From: Monoplex corrugatus
Taxonomy: Eukaryota > Mollusca > Gastropoda > Littorinimorpha > Ranellidae
Direction of reading: 5' to 3'
NCBI GenBank assembly: GCA_030674185.1
Contig: JAPXFY010000026.1
Coordinates: 32,127,167 to 32,191,166, forward strand
Length of the DNA stretch: 64,000 nucleotides
The translations under genes were made by a program, and so were the position numbers. Numbering within the stretch: the stretch's first letter is position 1; each line of letters begins with the position of its first letter. Positions 37,501 through 47,200 of the stretch are shown here, piece after piece. The notes below the pieces were generated by a model. It searched no databases. It was given only the letters and a program-made list of their open reading frames with translations, and was not told the DNA's origin.

Positions 37501-39745
37501 TTATCATCATCATCATCATCATCGTCATCGTCATCATCATCATGTGCCTTGCCTTATGGCGTTGACGATCGTGGCCCTCTGTTCGAATCTGTCTTTTGTC
37601 GCTGCAAGTACATCTATCCTTTTTGTACCCACCAACTCTACAAAACTGTCCAATGTTTTCTCTCCTTTTCCTGTTGGGACTTGGTGGTCAAATTTCTCTT
37701 GCCTCGTGAAATGTCCTATAAATATTGCTTATTTTTACCCAATCTTCTTCATTAATGTTCTTTTAGTGTTTGCTTTTTTCAAGACTGTTTCGTTATTTTC
37801 TTTGCTATCCATCGAACTCTTAACATTATTCTTAGAAACCACATTTCAGCTGCTTCAATCTTGCTTAGACTTTGCTTGTTGATTGTCCAGGATTCGCATC
37901 CATACAACAGTATCGGTTCTTTTATATAACTGGAGAACTTCTTCCTGATGTTTAATTGATAGGCATTTGTTGGTAAGAATTTTTTTCTTCTTTTTCTATT
38001 TTTTAAATGCTGTTTTAGCCTGGCCATTTCTGTTGGATATTTCTAATGCGCATCTGCTGTCAGATGAGATGGCTGTTCCCAGATATTCAAATTTATCAAC
38101 TTGTCTCAATGTTATGCCATTTGCTGTTATTTTTACATGAGAGGATTTGTTTTATGATCGCCATGACTTCAGTCTTCTACTATTTAGCTCTAGCCTTCTC
38201 TGTCTGCTTTCTATGTCTATTATATTCGCAAGGTATCGTTGGTCTTGTTTCATCTTCAGCAGTTAGAACGGCGCCATGTGCGTAACGAAGATAGTTTATG
38301 ATGTTTCCTCCAAACTTTATCCCATGGCATTGTTCTAGGTTTCTCATGATGGTTTCGCTGTAAAGTGAAAATAAATTTGGTGATAAAACACATCGCTGTC
38401 GAACCCCTCTTTTGATACTTTGATATCATTTTTTCCTCCTAGCTGATGTTTGTTCCTAATGCATATTCCTTATTATTCTTAGATCTTTTCCATCAGTTTT
38501 AATCTTTTCCAATCGGTTAATCAATTCTTCGTGTCTTACCCTATCAAAAGCCTTGGTATACATCTTATCACTGAACTGATCTTTCTGTGAGAATTCTTAG
38601 GATACATACGGAATTAACAGTTCCTTTCCATTCGACAAATTCGCATTGTTGTTCTGCTATTTCTGGTTTGATTCTATTCCTTGTCCTCATCATGATTTTT
38701 TCTTAATAGAATCTTTGTCACAAGACTCATCAAGCTGATTGTACGATGGAGTTTACATTCTATAGCACCTCCTTTTTTTGGAAGTGCAATGAACATTCAT
38801 TTTGACATATGGTGTCATAAATTTCATTTAGGAGGACTGTTACTTTTTCAATACCAAATTCATTTAGAGCCTCATTCATTTCTGTTGTAATATTGTCTGG
38901 TCCTGGGGCTGTTTCATCCTCTTCATTGCTGCTCTAACTTCATCTATTATCATCGGTAGTACTTGAAAGTTCCTTCTAATGATGTGTTCCTCCCTTCTAT
39001 CATCGTCAAAAAGGTCGTCAGTGCACTCTCCCCATCTATCAAATTTGTCTTTTTCCGTAATGATCGTACCACCTTTTGGTTTTAAGCAACCAGTTGATGT
39101 GCACGTCTCTTTTTCCTCTGAGTAATTTCTCTAACATTTATTAACATAAACTTACGGTCTGTTTTGTGTTGGTCTTCTAGTTTCTTTGCACTTTGTTTCT
39201 AGCCAAGTTTCTTAAGTTTTATTTCACTTATTCCTGATTTCCTTATTTATCATTTTGTAATCTTCCTCTTTTCCCTTTACCTTTCTATGTTCATCAATCA
39301 AGCCTAAAATTTATTCATCGTCCAATTCTTTCTTGCTTTTCTTTCAGTTCGAGGGATTTCTTCACAAACTTCATTTATTGATTTTGTTTTCAAATTTGTC
39401 CATTGTTCCTCGCGGTTCCCAACATTTTCCAGAACACTGAATATGTTTTGAACAGATTCAAAAATTTTGCCGGTATGACTGATCAAACTGATAGTTCGGT
39501 AGTTATCGCAGCGTGCTATTTGTGTTGATGTTTCAGTCATTGTTTCGTTGAAGTCGTTTGTGAAGATTTCAATGTATTCTTCAAGGAGTAGTAGTGGGGC
39601 GAATTTTTCTCCTATGGTCGCTTGGAATTGTTCAGCGATGTAAGTATCTTTCAGTTTTTGTCATTCTCTTGTTGATCTTACTTTAAGTTCATCATGACAA
39701 GGTCATGGTCACTACCATGGTCAGCTCCTGGAGTTATCCTTACGT
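37501..39745 (-). mobile_element. Non-LTR retrotransposon (LINE) remnant A: endonuclease end to reverse transcriptase
   Basis: Minus-strand reading in shifting frames shows GSDHDLVMMNLKVR near 39690 (the SDH motif at the end of an APE-type endonuclease), a linker with WTNLKTKSINEVCEEIPRTE, then TKAFDRVRHEELINRL, SLYSETIMRNLEQ, and near 37910 ILLYGCESWTINKQSLSKIE with AAEMWFLR. These are the hallmarks of the endonuclease/reverse-transcriptase polyprotein of LINEs. Many frameshifts and stops make it dead. Its 3' end meets a (CAT)n tract at 37501-37543. Four other fragments of this family lie at 41325, 57781, 61803 and 62238. Confidence 0.85.
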
Positions 39746-39775
39746 AGCCCTACTGATGCCTTCTACCGTTGGAAC

Positions 39776-39925
39776 GAAAAACAAACAAAAACAAAAACAA
39801 AACAAAACTCACCAAAAACAAACAAACAAACAAACAAACAAACAAACAAACAAAAACAAACAACAACAAACACAAAAACAACAACAAAAAAAAAACAAAA
39901 AAAAACGAGAAAAAAAAAAAATCAT
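39776..39925 (+). repeat. (CAAA)n A-rich repeat
   Basis: CAAA and CAAAAA runs and A9-A11 runs directly beside the broken 5' end of LINE A. Confidence 0.9.
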
Positions 39926-40126
39926 TCAAAACATGCACCATACTAAAAACAAACAATGCGATGGTGCTTTAATTTTTTTGATAATTATATCTTGCTCCAG
40001 GGTACGTTGCTGCAGTCTGCGTACTCCCGTCCCCGTCAAGCGTGCATGCTGTGTGTTTTCATAAGCCACCCCGACTCTGACATGACCTCCATGGTATTCA
40101 ACGAGCATGTTTGGTGTTCTGTGTGC

Positions 40127-40303
40127 ATACACACACGCACACACACACACACACACAGACCACGCACGCCCACGCACACACAACATAAACCAACACACCA
40201 CACCACACACACAACGCACGCACGCACGCACGCACGCACGCACCACGCACCACCACCACCACACACACCACACACACACACACACACACGCACACACACA
40301 GAC
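40127..40303 (+). repeat. (CA)n/(CGCA)n/(CCA)n microsatellite
   Basis: CA-rich, with (CGCA)7 at about 40216-40244 and CACCAC units. Confidence 0.93.
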
Positions 40304-40369
40304 GAAGAGGATTTTGGCATTGACCGCTCTGCACACATGCTGACACCTGGGACATCAGAAAAAAAAAAA

Positions 40370-40490
40370 ATCTTGACCCTTTACTCACTAGGCGGGAGGA
40401 CCCATGCAGGATCGAACCCAGAACTTTCTGATTGGCAATCCGATGTTTATCGACTTGATTACAGCACCCCCGTCAGCCATCTGAATTGAA
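40370..40490 (-). mobile_element. tRNA-derived SINE fragment, family 1, reverse copy
   Basis: On the minus strand: GGTGCTGTAATCAAGTCGAT, CGGATTGCCAATCAGAAAG, then GGGTTCGATCCTGCATGGGT. Box B GGTTCGATCC is good. It aligns with 1425-1510. Confidence 0.6.
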
Positions 40491-40579
40491 TTGTCGTCAC
40501 TGTACACTTGTTTGTAAACAAGATTGCATGGACAGTAGACAATTCGGTTCAGTCGTTATTGTTATTGTTGTTTAAGTAA

Positions 40580-40724
40580 CCCTTTGGCTCCTGCACCCTG
40601 TCTTCCAACAGCCTGCATTGTCAACCATGTTATAGCAAAGCAAAAACTTAAACCCTTTGGATAGGGTGAGGGAGTCAAAGGGTCAAGTTTTTGCAGTTGT
40701 GGATAAGGTGCTGGAGTCAAATGG
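40580..40724. mobile_element. MITE, piggyBac type, copy 4 (internally deleted)
   Basis: Left end GTAACCCTTTGGCTCC, right end GGAGTCAAATGG followed by TTAA (40725-40728). It contains CAACCATG, TAGCAAAGCAAAAACTTAAA and GGATAGGGTGAGGGAGTC, shared with copies 1 and 2. Confidence 0.65.
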
Positions 40725-40727
40725 TTA

Positions 40728-40881
40728 AAGCCCGCCCAACTGCGCAGAGCCATATCGGGGCTATAACCATTTTCTATGGTACACCATGCCTCACTGGAGA
40801 AAAACACCCACCCACCCACCCACCCCACGCACGCACGCACGCACCGCACGCACGCACGCACGCACCACCACCACCCCACCA

Positions 40882-40917
<36 letters not shown>

Positions 40918-40985
40918 CAACACAACACACCACACAACACACACACAACACACACACCCCCCATGGAAAAGAAAATTAAGTACGC
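40728..40985 (+). repeat. Dispersed repeat, copy 2, split by a CA-rich microsatellite
   Basis: It begins AAAGCCCGCCCAACTGCGCA, CATATCGGGGCTATAACCAT, and resumes after the microsatellite with GGAAAAGAAAATTAAGTAC, as at 6226-6340. It starts immediately after the MITE's TTAA. Confidence 0.6.
40803..40961 (+). repeat. (CCCA)n/(CGCA)n/(CA)n microsatellite
   Basis: CCCA, CGCA, CCA and CA blocks in series. Confidence 0.93.
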
Positions 40986-41234
40986 ACATCAATGCATTCG
41001 CAGCACATAATCTAAGGACATGCCCCTGGCGTTGACCACTCCGCCCAGTTCATCACCAGAGGATTAAAAGAAATCAGAATACAAATAGAAACATAACTAA
41101 GGACAATAAAACATACTTAACAACACGGGCCCAAATTACTTAAAATTCCTTCTGCACATGGCATTTTCCTTGAGCCAGAAATGCACATAATGCATGTACC
41201 ATAATGCATGACACCTGGAAAAATCCCCAAAGAT

Positions 41235-41327
41235 ATGTCAAAATCAAAGAAAGCAGCTTGATGAGTCATGTATGAAAAAATCCTCAAAATCAAAGAAAGC
41301 AGCTTGATGAGTCATGTATGAAAAAAT
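41235..41327 (+). repeat. 46-bp tandem duplication at the 5' border of LINE B
   Basis: A unit containing AAATCAAAGAAAGCAGCTTG and ATGAGTCATGTATGAAAAAA occurs twice in a row and then runs into the reverse-transcriptase sequence. Confidence 0.85.
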
Positions 41328-42570
41328 CCTATCAAGAACAATCATGATGACAAGGAACAGAATCAAAAGAGAAATAGCAGAAGAACAGTATGGAATCGTT
41401 GAAGGGAAAGGAACTGTTAATGCCATATACATCCTAAGAGCTATCATAGGGAGGTCAGGAGAGTTGAATAAGGATTATATTTATGCTTTGTTGATACCAA
41501 AGCTTTTAATCGGGTAGGACACGAAGAATTAATCAACCAACAAGAAAGGCTCAATATTGATGAAAAAGATCTAAGAACAATCAGAGACATGTGTTGGTAA
41601 CAGACAGCAGCAGTGGGAGTGGAGAACGATGTAGGCTCTTTCCGAGGTGTGGAAAGAGGGATCGGGCAGGGTTGTGTTCTGTCACCAGATTTGTTTTCAC
41701 TTTACAGCGAAACCATCAAGGGAGACGTAGAAGAACGCCCTGGGAAAAGGGTTGAAGGAGGAATAATGGGCAACACTCGTTGCGCCGATGGCACCGTGCT
41801 AGTTGCAGAAAATGAAGGAGACCTGCAGGACCTTGTGAATATAATGGAAATAGGAAGCAGGAATAAAGGGCTGGATCTAAATAGCAAGAGGACTGAGGCC
41901 ATGGTGATCAGTAAAAAAACGGGAGATCCCCTCACGCAAGATAACAGCAAATGGCACAACTTTGAGACAGGTTGATAAATTTGGGTGTCTGGGAACGATC
42001 ATCTCACCAGACTTGGGAACGATCATCTCACCAAGACTGTAGATGCGCATCAGAGGTGGCCAGCAGAATCGGCCAAGCCAAAACAGCATTCTAGCAGATG
42101 AAAAGCGTTCTTATCAACAAATGCCTATCAATTGACATCAGGAAGAGAGTTCTTGAATGTTACATAGAACCGATACAGTTGTACAGTTGTGAGGTGTGGA
42201 CTGTCAACAAGGAAAGCTCAGAACAAATTGAGGCAGCTGAAATGTGGTTTCTAAGAAGAACGTTAAGAGTTCCATGGACAGCAAAGAAAAGAAAAGAGAC
42301 AGTCTTGAAGGAGGCAGACACAAGAAGATAAGTAATAAAGATTAGGAAAAGACAAGCAACATTTATAGGCCATTTTATGGAGAAAGGGGAATTAGAGCAC
42401 CTGGTCACAAAAGGAAAGCTGGAGGGAAAGCGAACACCAGGCAGACCCAGGGAGAAAATATTGGACGGACTTGCAAGGTGGCTGAAGACAGAAAGGGTGG
42501 GAGATATACTTGCAGCGACAGGGGATCGATTCGTATGGACGGCCATGATCGCCAACAACAGCATCAACAA
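41325..42570 (+). mobile_element. LINE remnant B: reverse transcriptase to 3' end
   Basis: In frame pieces: TRNRIKREIAEEQYGIVEGK (41350), GIGQGCVLSPDLFSLYSETI (41660), CADGTVLVAENEGDLQDLV (41780), LYSCEVWTVNKESSEQIEAA (42180), then GRPREKILDGLARWLKTERV (42450). This is the same family as LINE A, 5'-truncated within the RT domain. The catalytic Y-A-D-D is CADG here, and stops interrupt it near 41513, 41598, 42089 and 42330, so it is inactive. Its 3' end runs into a large trinucleotide tract. Confidence 0.88.
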
Positions 42571-42897
42571 AAACAACGACAACGACGACGACACGACGAC
42601 GAGACGACGACGATGTGATGACGACGACGACGATGATGATGATGACGAGAACGATATGATGACGATGATGATATGATGACGACGACGACGACGACGACGA
42701 CGACAACAATAAATAAAAATAATGATGATGATGAAAATAAAAAGAAAAAAATAATAGTAACAATTACAATAACAACAACAACAATAATGATAATAATAAT
42801 AATAATAATAATAATGATAATAACAATAATGATAATAACAATAATAGTAATAATAATAATAATGATAACAATAACGATGATGATGATGATGATACAT
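42571..42897 (+). repeat. (GAC)n-(GAT)n-(AAT)n tract, expanded 3' tail of LINE B
   Basis: Over 300 bp of trinucleotide repeats graded from CGA/GAC through GAT to AAT/AAC and back to GAT. It begins where other copies of the family have a short (ATG)n tail. Poly-D, poly-T or poly-I frames across it are not genes. Confidence 0.92.
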
Positions 42898-43260
42898 AAA
42901 AACAAAAGAAGAGAGGAGGGTTGCCACGTCCACACATTAGTGTAGTATAAACAGACATTAATAATGCAGTATAAACATAATCAATTCACATTAAATACGT
43001 ATAACTCTTTATAGTACTCTAGGTAGGATTAGGACAGCTAGAGCAGCATGGGTGAGCATGAAAGTCATCCTCTGAAAGCTGACCCGAGACTATCGAGATC
43101 CGTACCACACCATTGCATCTCCGATGGACGCGGACTGGTGTGACGGCAAGAGGGTTAGGTGTTCACTTTTCAGGGGGAATAACCAGGGTAAACTTACGAA
43201 TTTGACTGAAGTTTGGAGTTATGTCCGCTGGATTCACATGCTCATTTACGTCTAATTTCA
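42898..43260. other. Non-coding interval
   Basis: Nothing recognisable; unique sequence between LINE B's tail and the next microsatellite. Confidence 0.5.
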
Positions 43261-43270
43261 AAACCGATGT

Positions 43271-43317
43271 GTTGTGTGTGTGTGTTGTGTGTTGTGTGTG
43301 TTGTTTGTGTGTGTGTG

Positions 43318-43348
<31 letters not shown>

Positions 43349-43379
43349 GTTTGTGTGTGTGGTGTGTGTGTGTTGTGTT
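43271..43379 (+). repeat. (TG)n/(TTG) microsatellite
   Basis: TG runs broken by TTG every 6-20 bp. Confidence 0.95.
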
Positions 43380-43700
43380 CCAGAAATATCGGTGATGAGG
43401 GGAGGGAATGGACGAGAGCAAGAATTATTTTCCAGGAATGTGGACATTAGGTCTAGTGGCTTTTTTTTTTTTATATCCAGTCCTCGCCCATGGAGAGTCT
43501 ACACCAATATATTAAATTATAATATTCATAGAAAATATATACTAGTACAGATGAATTATGATAGTGTAAAGACATCTAAAAAAAACCCACCAAAAAAAAA
43601 ACAAAAACCAAAAAAGCAACAGGAATATCAGCAATATTGATAACGATAATGAAAACAAGAGGCAAGTCCGTGTTTTTTTATGGTGAGGGCCTGGGAACGG

Positions 43701-43704
43701 AGAT

Positions 43705-43763
<59 letters not shown>

Positions 43764-43980
43764 AGACAGAGAGACAGAGACAGAGACAGAGACAGAAAAG
43801 AGACAGAGAGAAGAGGCAAGAGAGAGAGAGGCAAAATGACACAGAGAAGAGAGACAGAGAGAGAGACAGAAGAGAGAGAGAAGAAGAGAGAGAGAGAGAG
43901 AGAGAAGAGAGAGAGAGACAAGAGAAAAGAGGACGACAGAGAGAGACAAGGAGACAGAGTAGAGAAGAGACAGGAGAGAG

Positions 43981-44030
<50 letters not shown>

Positions 44031-44115
44031 GAGAGAGACAGTCAGACAGACAGTGTGCGTGAGTGTGTGTGTGTGTGTGTGGTGTGTGTGTGTGTGTGTG
44101 TGTGTGTGGGGTGTG

Positions 44116-44175
<60 letters not shown>

Positions 44176-44252
44176 TCTGTATGTCTGTGTGTGTCGGTGT
44201 GAGTATGTGTGTATCTGCGTGTGTGTTTGTCTCTGTGTGTGTCTGTGTGTAT
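43701..44252 (+). repeat. (GA)n-(TG)n-(GA)n-(TG)n compound microsatellite, about 550 bp
   Basis: GA with GACA and GAAGA variants at 43701-44055, TG at 44056-44108, GA at 44115-44172, then degenerate TG to about 44252. Confidence 0.95.
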
Positions 44253-44279
44253 GTGCTTAACATCTACCCTTTCTGATTT

Positions 44280-47200
44280 TAAATCAAATTTTTAAAACCC
44301 ACCTCTTTTCTCTACAGTCTTCTTTTTTTCTGTCTTTCCTTGTTTCTGTCTTCCTTTGTTTGCTTTCTCTGTCTCTTTGTTGTGTTGTTTTTTCATTTGT
44401 TTCTTTCTTCTTTGAGTATGAGGTTTGGCCTTAGTTTCTATTTCTTCCTTTGTTCTTTACTTCCTGTGGTTGTGTCTGTTTCTTTTTTCCCTTTTGTTTA
44501 CCGTTGTTTCTTCTTGTGTGTGTGTCTTTCGATATTCTTTTGCTCGTCTTTGGTCTGCTCCCTTCTTCGCTATTTTCATTCTTTCTTTGTTCGTTGCGGG
44601 GTTTTTCCCCCGTGTTTCTTTCTTCCTTTTTTTGTTTTTTTTTTGTGGTGCTTCTTTCTTTGTGTTTTTTGTTTGTGTGATTTGTTTTTCCTTTCCCTTG
44701 TTTCTTTTGTTTTTTTCTTTTAAATTTTTTGTTTTTCTTTTGTTTCATTCTTCATTTCTTGCATTTATTATTTTTGTTGTGATCATTTTTTTTTCTATTT
44801 TCATTCCTTTGGTTTGTTAATTTTTTTTCTTATTTTTTTGTTTTTGTTCGTTCTTATGCATCTGCGTATGCTTTTTCGTTTTTCCTCGTTTCTTTGTTTT
44901 TTTACTTTGTTTCTTCCGTGTTTTTGTATGTCTTTTTGTTTTTGTTTTGTTTTGTTTTTTATTTTTCTTTTCATCTGATTCGCTTCTTTCTTTCTTTTTT
45001 TTGTTTTTTTGTTTTTGTTTGTTTCTTTATTTGCTTTTGTCTACCTTTGTTTTGTGGTTTGTTTTCTTTGTTGTTGTTTTTCTGACTGTGTTTCTATAGT
45101 TGTTTGTTTCTTTGCTTTTTTGGTTTTGACTTTGCTTCTTTTTTCTGTGTTTCTTTGTTGTTGTTTTTTTGTTACATGTTTTTGCTACGTGTGCTGCTTG
45201 CTTTTTTGTTTCGTTTTTCCTTGTTTTCTCTTTCTACTTCAATTGCTTGTTTTTGTTTCTTTTTGTGATACTTGCCTGTTTGCTTGTTTGTTTTTGGCTT
45301 CTTTTTTGTTTCTATTTTCTTGTGTATTCGTTTCTCTTTCTTTTTTTCTTCTTTTTAAACCTTTTGCTTTGTTTCTTCTCTTTCTTGTATTTTCTTTAAT
45401 CCTCTGTTTGCGATAACAAAAAATGTTTTCTCGTTTATTTTTGTTTGTGCTTGTTGTATATATCTGGCTGCATCTTTCTTTGTATTTTTATTTTGTGGTA
45501 CATTCTTTGGTTGTTTATTCCTGTGATTATATCTTTCTCCAGTTATATCTTTCCTTGGCAGTTATTTTTCCTTTCGCTGTTTCTCTCTTTCGCTGTTTCT
45601 CTAGCATTCTGAGGCAGTTTCTTTCTTTGGTAGTTTCTCTTTTTGGTAGTTTCTTTCTCCGGCAGTTTCCTCTTTGGCAGTTTCTTTCTTGGCAGTTTTT
45701 TTCTTTGGCAGTTTCTTCTCTGGCAGTTTCTATCTCTGGCAGTTTCTATTTCTCCGGCAGTTTCTCTCTTCGGCAGTTTCTTCTCTGGCAGTTTCTTTCT
45801 CTGGCAGTTTTCTCTGAGTTTCTTTCTCTGGCAGTTTCTTTCTCTGGCAGTTTCTTTCTCTGGCAGTTTCTTTCTCTTGGCAGTTTCGTTTCTCTGGCAG
45901 TTTGTTTCTCTGGCAGTTTTTTCTCTGGCAGTTTTTTCTCTGGCAGTTTCTTTCTTTGGTAGTTTCTATCTTTGGCAGTTTGTTTCTCTGGCAGTTTGTT
46001 TCTCTGGCAGTTTCTTTCTCTGGCAGTTTCTTTCTCTGGCAGTTTCTTTCTTTGGTAGTTTCTTTCTTTGGCAGTTTCTTCTCTTGGCAGTTTTCTTTCT
46101 CTGGCAGTTTCTTTCTCTGGCAGTTTCTTTCTCTGGCAGTTTCTTTCTTGGTAGTTTCTTCTTGGCAGTTTCTTTCTCTGGCAGTTTTGTTTCTCTGGCA
46201 GTTTTTTCTCTGGCAGTTTGTTTCTCTGGCAGTTTGTTTCTCTGGCAGTTGTTTTTCTGGCAGTTTCTTTCTCTGGCAGTTTCTTTCTTTGGCAGTTTCT
46301 TTCTTTGGCAGTTTCTTTCTCTGGCAGTTTTTTCTCTGGCAGTTTTTTCTATGACAGTTTCTTTCTATGACAGTTTCTTTCTATGACAGTTTCTTTCTAT
46401 GACAGTTTCTTTCTATGGCAGTTTCTTTCTATGGCAGTTTCTTTCTATGACAGTTTCTTTCTATGACAGTTTCTTTCTATGACAGTTTCTTTCTATGGCA
46501 GTTTCTTTCTATGGCAGTTTCTTTCTATGGCAGTTTCTTTCTATGGCAGTTTCTTTCTATGGCAGTTTCTTTCTATGGCAGTTTCTTTCTATGGCAGTTT
46601 CTTTCTATGGCAGTTTCTTTCTTTCGCAGCGGTTTTCTTTTGGCAGTTTCTTTCTCTGGTAGTTTCTTTTTCTGGCAGTTTCTTTCTTTGGCAGTGTTTA
46701 CCTCTGGCGGTTCCTTTTTCTGGTAATTTCTCTCAGGCATTTTCTTTCTCTGGCAGTTTCTCTCTTTGGCAGTTCCTTTCTCTGGCAGTTTCTCTCTTTG
46801 GCAGTTCCTTTCTCTGGCAGTTTCTTATCTGATACAGTCTTTTTCTGGCAGTTTCTTCTCACCCTGCCAGTTCCTTTCTCAGGCAACTTTAGCTGGTACA
46901 GTCTTTCTCTGGCAGTTTCTTTCTCTGGCAGTTTCTTTCTTGGCAGTTTCTCTCTTTGGCAGTTTCTTTCTCTGGCAGTTTCTTTCTCTGGCAGTTACTT
47001 TCTCTAGTAAATTGTTTCTTTGGCAGTTTCTCTCTTTGGCAGTTTCTCTCTCTGGCAGAATCTTTCTTTGGCAGTTTTTTTTTCTCTGGCAGTTTCTCTC
47101 TTTGGCAATTTCTTTCTCTGGCAGTTTCTTTCTCTTGGTAGTCTCTCTCTTGGCAGTTTCTCTCTTTGGCAGTTTCTCTCACTCCGGCAGTTTTTCTTTG

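Noticed and set aside
37463..37882. 139-codon + frame with poly-H
   Set aside because: It is antisense to the 3' end of LINE A and its (CAT)n tail; similar + frames at 57712-58219, 61746-62029 and 62177-62628 are antisense to fragments C, D and E.
42160..42933. 257-codon minus-strand frame with poly-Y/H/R
   Set aside because: It is antisense to LINE B and its trinucleotide tail.
43637..44276. Charged RERERE frames
   Set aside because: Pure translation of (GA)n; the same applies to 20492-20598, 27774-27915 and 30508-30642.
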